Shown piece by piece: positions 8,964-9,490 of a stretch of DNA of 9,490 nt. Source of the stretch: Sulfuricella sp. (lineage in GTDB: Bacteria; Pseudomonadota; Gammaproteobacteria; Burkholderiales; Sulfuricellaceae); NCBI GenBank assembly GCA_030696235.1, contig JAUYSN010000070.1:1-9490 (forward strand), given 5' to 3'. A model generated the notes under the pieces. The model ran no database searches and was not told the DNA's origin. It worked only from the letters and a program-made list of their open reading frames with translations. The translations under genes and the position numbers were made by a program. Within the stretch, counting starts at the first letter, position 1; every line of letters starts with the position of its first letter.

Positions 8964-9344
8964 TCAACCCTCCTTGTTGCGCATGAAATCGGCCGTTTTC
9001 TGGAAGGCGGCAGCCAGTTCCTTGCGCAAGCCCTCATCCAGGCCGACGTCCTGCATTGCCTGAATCATGCAGCTCATCCACTGGTCGCGCTCCGATTCGC
9101 CGATGGCGAATGCCACGTGGCGCTGGCGCAGGCGCGGATGGCCGTATTTCTCGACATACAGCTGCGGCCCGCCTAGCCAGCCAGACAGAAAGAGAAACAG
9201 CTTCTCGCGCGAGGCTTTCAGGCTCTTCGCATGCAGTTCGCGGATGCCCTGTAAATCCTGCTGCTGGTCCATCAGGTCGTAGAAACGGTCGACCAGCTTG
9301 CGCACCACTTCCTCGCCGCCAATACGTTCGTAGTGTGTTTGCAT
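8964..9344 (-). CDS. Group II truncated haemoglobin
   Basis: A 126-residue globin of the 2/2 fold. Family marks visible are: 'YERIGG' at the start of helix B; Tyr22 in 'DRFYDLM' (B10, ligand-contacting); 'KLFLFLSGWLGGP' (48-60); 'YGHPRLRQRH' (67-76), in which His76 is the expected proximal haem ligand F8; and Trp89 in 'RDQWMSCM' (G8), diagnostic for group II. The CD1 position appears to be His38. Such proteins bind O2 or NO in the cytosol and are linked to oxygen or nitrosative chemistry. The physiological role here is not shown. Start: the ATG at 9344 is preferred, with GGA about 9 nt upstream. A GTG two codons earlier (9350) lies too close to that site. The upstream region (9345 to the edge) runs directly into a mobile-type repeat. 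Confidence 0.93.
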   Translation of the reverse strand: MQTHYERIGGEEVVRKLVDRFYDLMDQQQDLQGIRELHAKSLKASREKLFLFLSGWLGGPQLYVEKYGHPRLRQRHVAFAIGESERDQWMSCMIQAMQDVGLDEGLRKELAAAFQKTADFMRNKEG

Positions 9345-9395
9345 TTTCACAATTCCAGATTCATTGCCACAGAGCGCACAGAGTTTTCAGCCCAG

Positions 9396-9490
9396 ATTAT
9401 CCATTAGAGCCAAAATACCGCTGTGGGAGCGGCGCCCTCGCCGCGATTTGCGGCCGCATTCGCGCCGGGGGCGGCGCTCCTACATGCACG
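9396..9490. repeat. Second copy of the REPIN/MITE-like element, inverted and cut by window edge
   Basis: The reverse complement matches 4829-4923 at 87 of 95 positions with no gaps. The core 9423-9483 carries the same two GC hairpins, here with stem GCGCCG/CGGCGC in place of GTGCCG/CGGCAC. The left end at 9395-9405 is GATTATCCATT, one base different from the outer inverted repeat of copy 1. The other end lies beyond the window. It sits in the upstream region of the haemoglobin gene, about 50 nt from its start. Confidence 0.85.

Noticed and set aside
9368..9383. CACAGAG direct repeat as a CRISPR or operator
   Set aside because: There are only two 7-nt units with 2 nt between them and no spacer structure. 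Too little to call a functional site.

Overview
The window looks like a chromosomal segment of a moderately GC-rich Gram-negative bacterium, most likely a betaproteobacterium of the Nitrosomonadales type. That placement is inference. It rests on the protein styles (RmuC, TypA, a group II truncated haemoglobin, a Sec-exported 'surface-adhesin E' protein), on a PPi-type PEP carboxykinase candidate, and on REP-type repeats headed by GTAG. All visible genes look intact. There is no prophage, insertion sequence, CRISPR array, tRNA or rRNA.

Layout from left to right. (1) The C-terminal part of a large protein enters from the left edge and is probably PPi-dependent phosphoenolpyruvate carboxykinase. 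It runs convergently into a small exported protein of the surface-adhesin E type, with a GTAG-headed double hairpin (REPIN-like) in the narrow gap. (2) A divergently transcribed exported ankyrin-repeat protein follows. (3) rmuC lies on the minus strand, preceded in its upstream region by a second, different REPIN-like element framed by an 11-bp inverted repeat. (4) typA/bipA is on the minus strand and ends in a strong hairpin terminator. (5) A DEAD-box RNA helicase (RhlE-like) is divergent from typA. It has a probable promoter and an unusually long leader of about 200 nt with several hairpins, one covering the ribosome binding site. It ends at a textbook bidirectional terminator. (6) On the minus strand are a small exported glycine-zipper protein with a His-rich tail and, upstream of it, a group II truncated haemoglobin. 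(7) The right edge cuts through a second copy of the rmuC-upstream repeat, inverted relative to the first and about 92% identical over 95 nt.

Functionally this is mostly housekeeping: carbon metabolism, genome maintenance (RmuC), and a translation/ribosome-assembly pair (TypA and the RNA helicase) sharing one divergent promoter region. Small exported proteins and a haem protein make up the rest. I found no clear new multi-gene system. The most informative non-coding signals are the two REPIN-like families, one of which shows compensatory base changes in its hairpins, and the structured leader of the helicase gene.
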